DNA from: Bacteroidota bacterium
GTDB lineage: Bacteria > Bacteroidota > Bacteroidia > Chitinophagales > Chitinophagaceae
Direction of reading: 5' to 3'
NCBI GenBank assembly: GCA_023386045.1
Contig: JAEWKK010000029.1
Span: 1 to 31,879, forward strand
DNA length: 31,879 nt
Both the position numbers and the translations under genes were made by a program. The stretch's first letter is position 1; every line of letters starts with the position of its first letter. Under the pieces are notes generated by a model. The model saw only the letters and a program-made list of their open reading frames with translations. It made no database searches and was not told where the DNA came from. Below are positions 30,690 through 31,879 of the stretch, piece by piece.

Positions 30690-31646
30690 TCAGTTCCTGA
30701 ATTCCTGGGAGATCATCAATCCATAAGCGCCGCCATCCAGGATGCCAATACCCAGCCTTCCATAAGAAGGATTGAGGATATTTGCCCTATGCCCTGGTGA
30801 ATTCATAAGTCCTTCATGACAGATCCTCAGCGTTTGTCCGAGTGCTAGGTTCTCTCCTGCTGAATAATATTTGATACCCGCGGCTTTCATGCGATCAAAA
30901 GGATCTTTTCCTTCCGGAGTATAGTGAGAAAAATAGCCACGTGAAAACATATCCTGTGAATGTGCTCTTGCTACAGGTGTTATTTCAGGGTCTGGAGCCA
31001 ATGGATTCAATCCCCGCTGCACTCTTTCAGCATTTACCAATTGTAACATCTTTGCTTCAAGGTCGGGTCTGGGTTTGGCATCAGTGACCTTGAAATTCAG
31101 GTCAACAGTTTCGTCTGTTTCAGGTTGTACTGTTTTTCTGCTGAGTGTTTGTTTAACCGCGTCATCAAAAATTGGTGAAAGCTTATCATCGATCCATCCC
31201 ACATTCACCGCCAGGCTATTCACCAGTTTACTTTCCTTGGCTTTTGATGAAAGCTGGTTCATAAGAGGTATACCCAGCAAAAGCGCGACAACGATAGTAG
31301 CATAAATAAGTCCGTTGATTACCCCGGGTATGATACCCAGTGCACGGTTGGCTCCGTGTGAATGGGTTTTGTCTGTTGTACGCCGCAAAAAACTATTGAA
31401 TACAAGGGAAAGCAGAATTCTCGCGAAAAGTATGGTAATAAAAAAAGAAAGAGGAAGTGTCCATACGCCCAATGCAGGAAAAAATCCCTGGAGCAAGCTG
31501 CCTACCTGCTGGTAAAATATAAAGCCTGCTAACAGGCTTCCGATCCATACCAGGAGATTTACAGTACCCAGGATAAAACCTTTTTTCCATCCTGCCCAGA
31601 TAGCAAGTGCGATCACCACCAGCAGAATCACATCCACATAATTCAT
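30690..31646 (-). CDS. CvpA-family membrane protein fused to a CAP/SCP (YkwD-like) domain
   Basis: A 318-residue two-domain protein. Residues 1-130 form a CvpA domain with four membrane helices (about 4-20, 27-47, 60-82, 104-127), including the family WxGWKKGFILG motif and GxxxxIPGVINGLIY. After a linker (about 131-195), a CAP/SCP domain runs to the end: VNAERVQRGLNPL, ARAHSQDM (His229), GENLA (Glu265) and SPGHRANIL (His286), the typical metal-site residues of bacterial YkwD-type CAP proteins. The CAP part is probably periplasmic. CvpA proteins alone are about 160-180 residues. The function is unknown; envelope maintenance is an inference from CvpA phenotypes in other bacteria. It starts at ATG 31646. 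Confidence 0.93.
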   Translation of the reverse strand: MNYVDVILLVVIALAIWAGWKKGFILGTVNLLVWIGSLLAGFIFYQQVGSLLQGFFPALGVWTLPLSFFITILFARILLSLVFNSFLRRTTDKTHSHGANRALGIIPGVINGLIYATIVVALLLGIPLMNQLSSKAKESKLVNSLAVNVGWIDDKLSPIFDDAVKQTLSRKTVQPETDETVDLNFKVTDAKPRPDLEAKMLQLVNAERVQRGLNPLAPDPEITPVARAHSQDMFSRGYFSHYTPEGKDPFDRMKAAGIKYYSAGENLALGQTLRICHEGLMNSPGHRANILNPSYGRLGIGILDGGAYGLMISQEFRN

Positions 31647-31713
31647 ACAATTCCTTTCTCTCTTCTCAAAACAAATAGCATGCAGTTTTTAATGATGAAA
31701 TCGTTAAGAGTGA

Positions 31714-31755
31714 TTGGACCATAGACCATGGATCATGGACAATGGACCATGGACT
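31714..31755. repeat. 7-bp repeat block C
   Basis: Six 7-bp units in tandem: TTGGACC, ATAGACC, ATGGATC, ATGGACA, ATGGACC, ATGGACT. ATGGACC also ends block A (226-232). The block lies between the start of the CvpA-CAP gene and an IS3-like element. Confidence 0.85.
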
Positions 31756-31771
31756 GTAGTTGCCTGAAATA

Positions 31772-31879
31772 TGTTGACCGTTTTTGAGCTAATTAAATCA
31801 ACTCAAAAAACGAAGCATATGGCTAAACCAGAACAGTTAAACGCAAAAAGTACAAGAGTCCATCGTTATTTTAGTGAAG
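31772..31879 (+). mobile_element. Left end of a probable IS3-type element (runs off window)
   Basis: Just after repeat block C, a TGTTGACC-type sequence at 31772 could be the terminal repeat, as IS3 elements start with TG. An inverted repeat, CGTTTTTGAG (31779-31788) and CTCAAAAAACG (31802-31812), precedes the transposase-like start at 31819. The second end and target duplication are outside the window. Confidence 0.45.
31819..31879 (+). CDS. Transposase-like ORF (IS3-type orfA), N-terminal fragment
   Basis: An ATG at 31819 opens a frame of 20 codons to the window edge: MAKPEQLNAKSTRVHRYFSE. The TRVHRYFSE segment resembles the start of IS3-family orfA proteins in Bacteroidota, small helix-turn-helix proteins that are fused to orfB by frameshifting. 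The fragment is too short to check the helix-turn-helix or any DDE residue. Confidence 0.55.
   Translation, partial: MAKPEQLNAKSTRVHRYFSE

Noticed and set aside
1..31879. The whole window as a composite transposon between the two edge elements
   Set aside because: The elements appear to belong to different families (IS481-type and IS3-type) and the content is housekeeping genes.

Overview
The window looks like a chromosomal segment of a Bacteroidota bacterium, most likely in or near Chitinophagaceae. Four things point there: TonB-dependent and carboxypeptidase-regulatory-like outer-membrane barrel proteins, a BlaI/M56 pair, lipoproteins with short Bacteroidota-type signals, and repeated promoter elements of the form TAnnTTTG (the Bacteroidota sigma-A -7 box) just before genes. 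The base composition is moderately AT-rich and even. Most genes are housekeeping genes with little intergenic DNA. Lineage and functions are inferred from recognised motifs; no database search was possible.

Layout. The left edge (1-105) is the start of an IS481-type transposase gene leaving the window. A block of 7-bp repeats (137-232) follows. Next come a glycosyltransferase-tsaC pair on the minus strand, divergent dapD, a 46-residue membrane peptide with a structured leader (2850-3160), a GNAT acetyltransferase, a second and more varied 7-bp repeat zone (3689-3827), pdxJ, and a convergent metallo-beta-lactamase-fold hydrolase. A probable operon panB - TonB-dependent receptor - ALDH7-type aldehyde dehydrogenase (5840-10126) ends in a hairpin. 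Then follow a subtilase, a DinB-like protein, a Prc-type S41 protease on the minus strand, tRNA-His(GTG) with its own promoter and terminator, an outer-membrane barrel protein and two overlapping glycosyltransferase genes.

The most interesting part is 19998-22657. An FtsE-like ATPase is divergent from a BlaI-family repressor gene, and that gene overlaps a gene fusing a BlaR1/M56 membrane metallopeptidase to a periplasmic N-acetylmuramoyl-L-alanine amidase. Two palindromes 20 bp apart lie in the blaI promoter and look like BlaI operators. This resembles a bla/mec-type regulatory module in which the beta-lactam sensor is replaced by a peptidoglycan hydrolase domain.

The right part holds purM, ribF, holA, a coiled-coil membrane protein, a second GNAT, an SDR/RmlD-like reductase, two lipoproteins (one a 5'-nucleotidase-like phosphoesterase) and a CvpA-CAP fusion. 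It ends in a third 7-bp repeat block (31714-31755) and the start of an IS3-type element. Across the window, several genes have the -7 box only 3-6 nt before the start codon, which predicts leaderless mRNAs. Some terminator T-tracts double as the next gene's -7 box. Five convergent gene pairs meet or overlap at their stop codons with no visible terminator.
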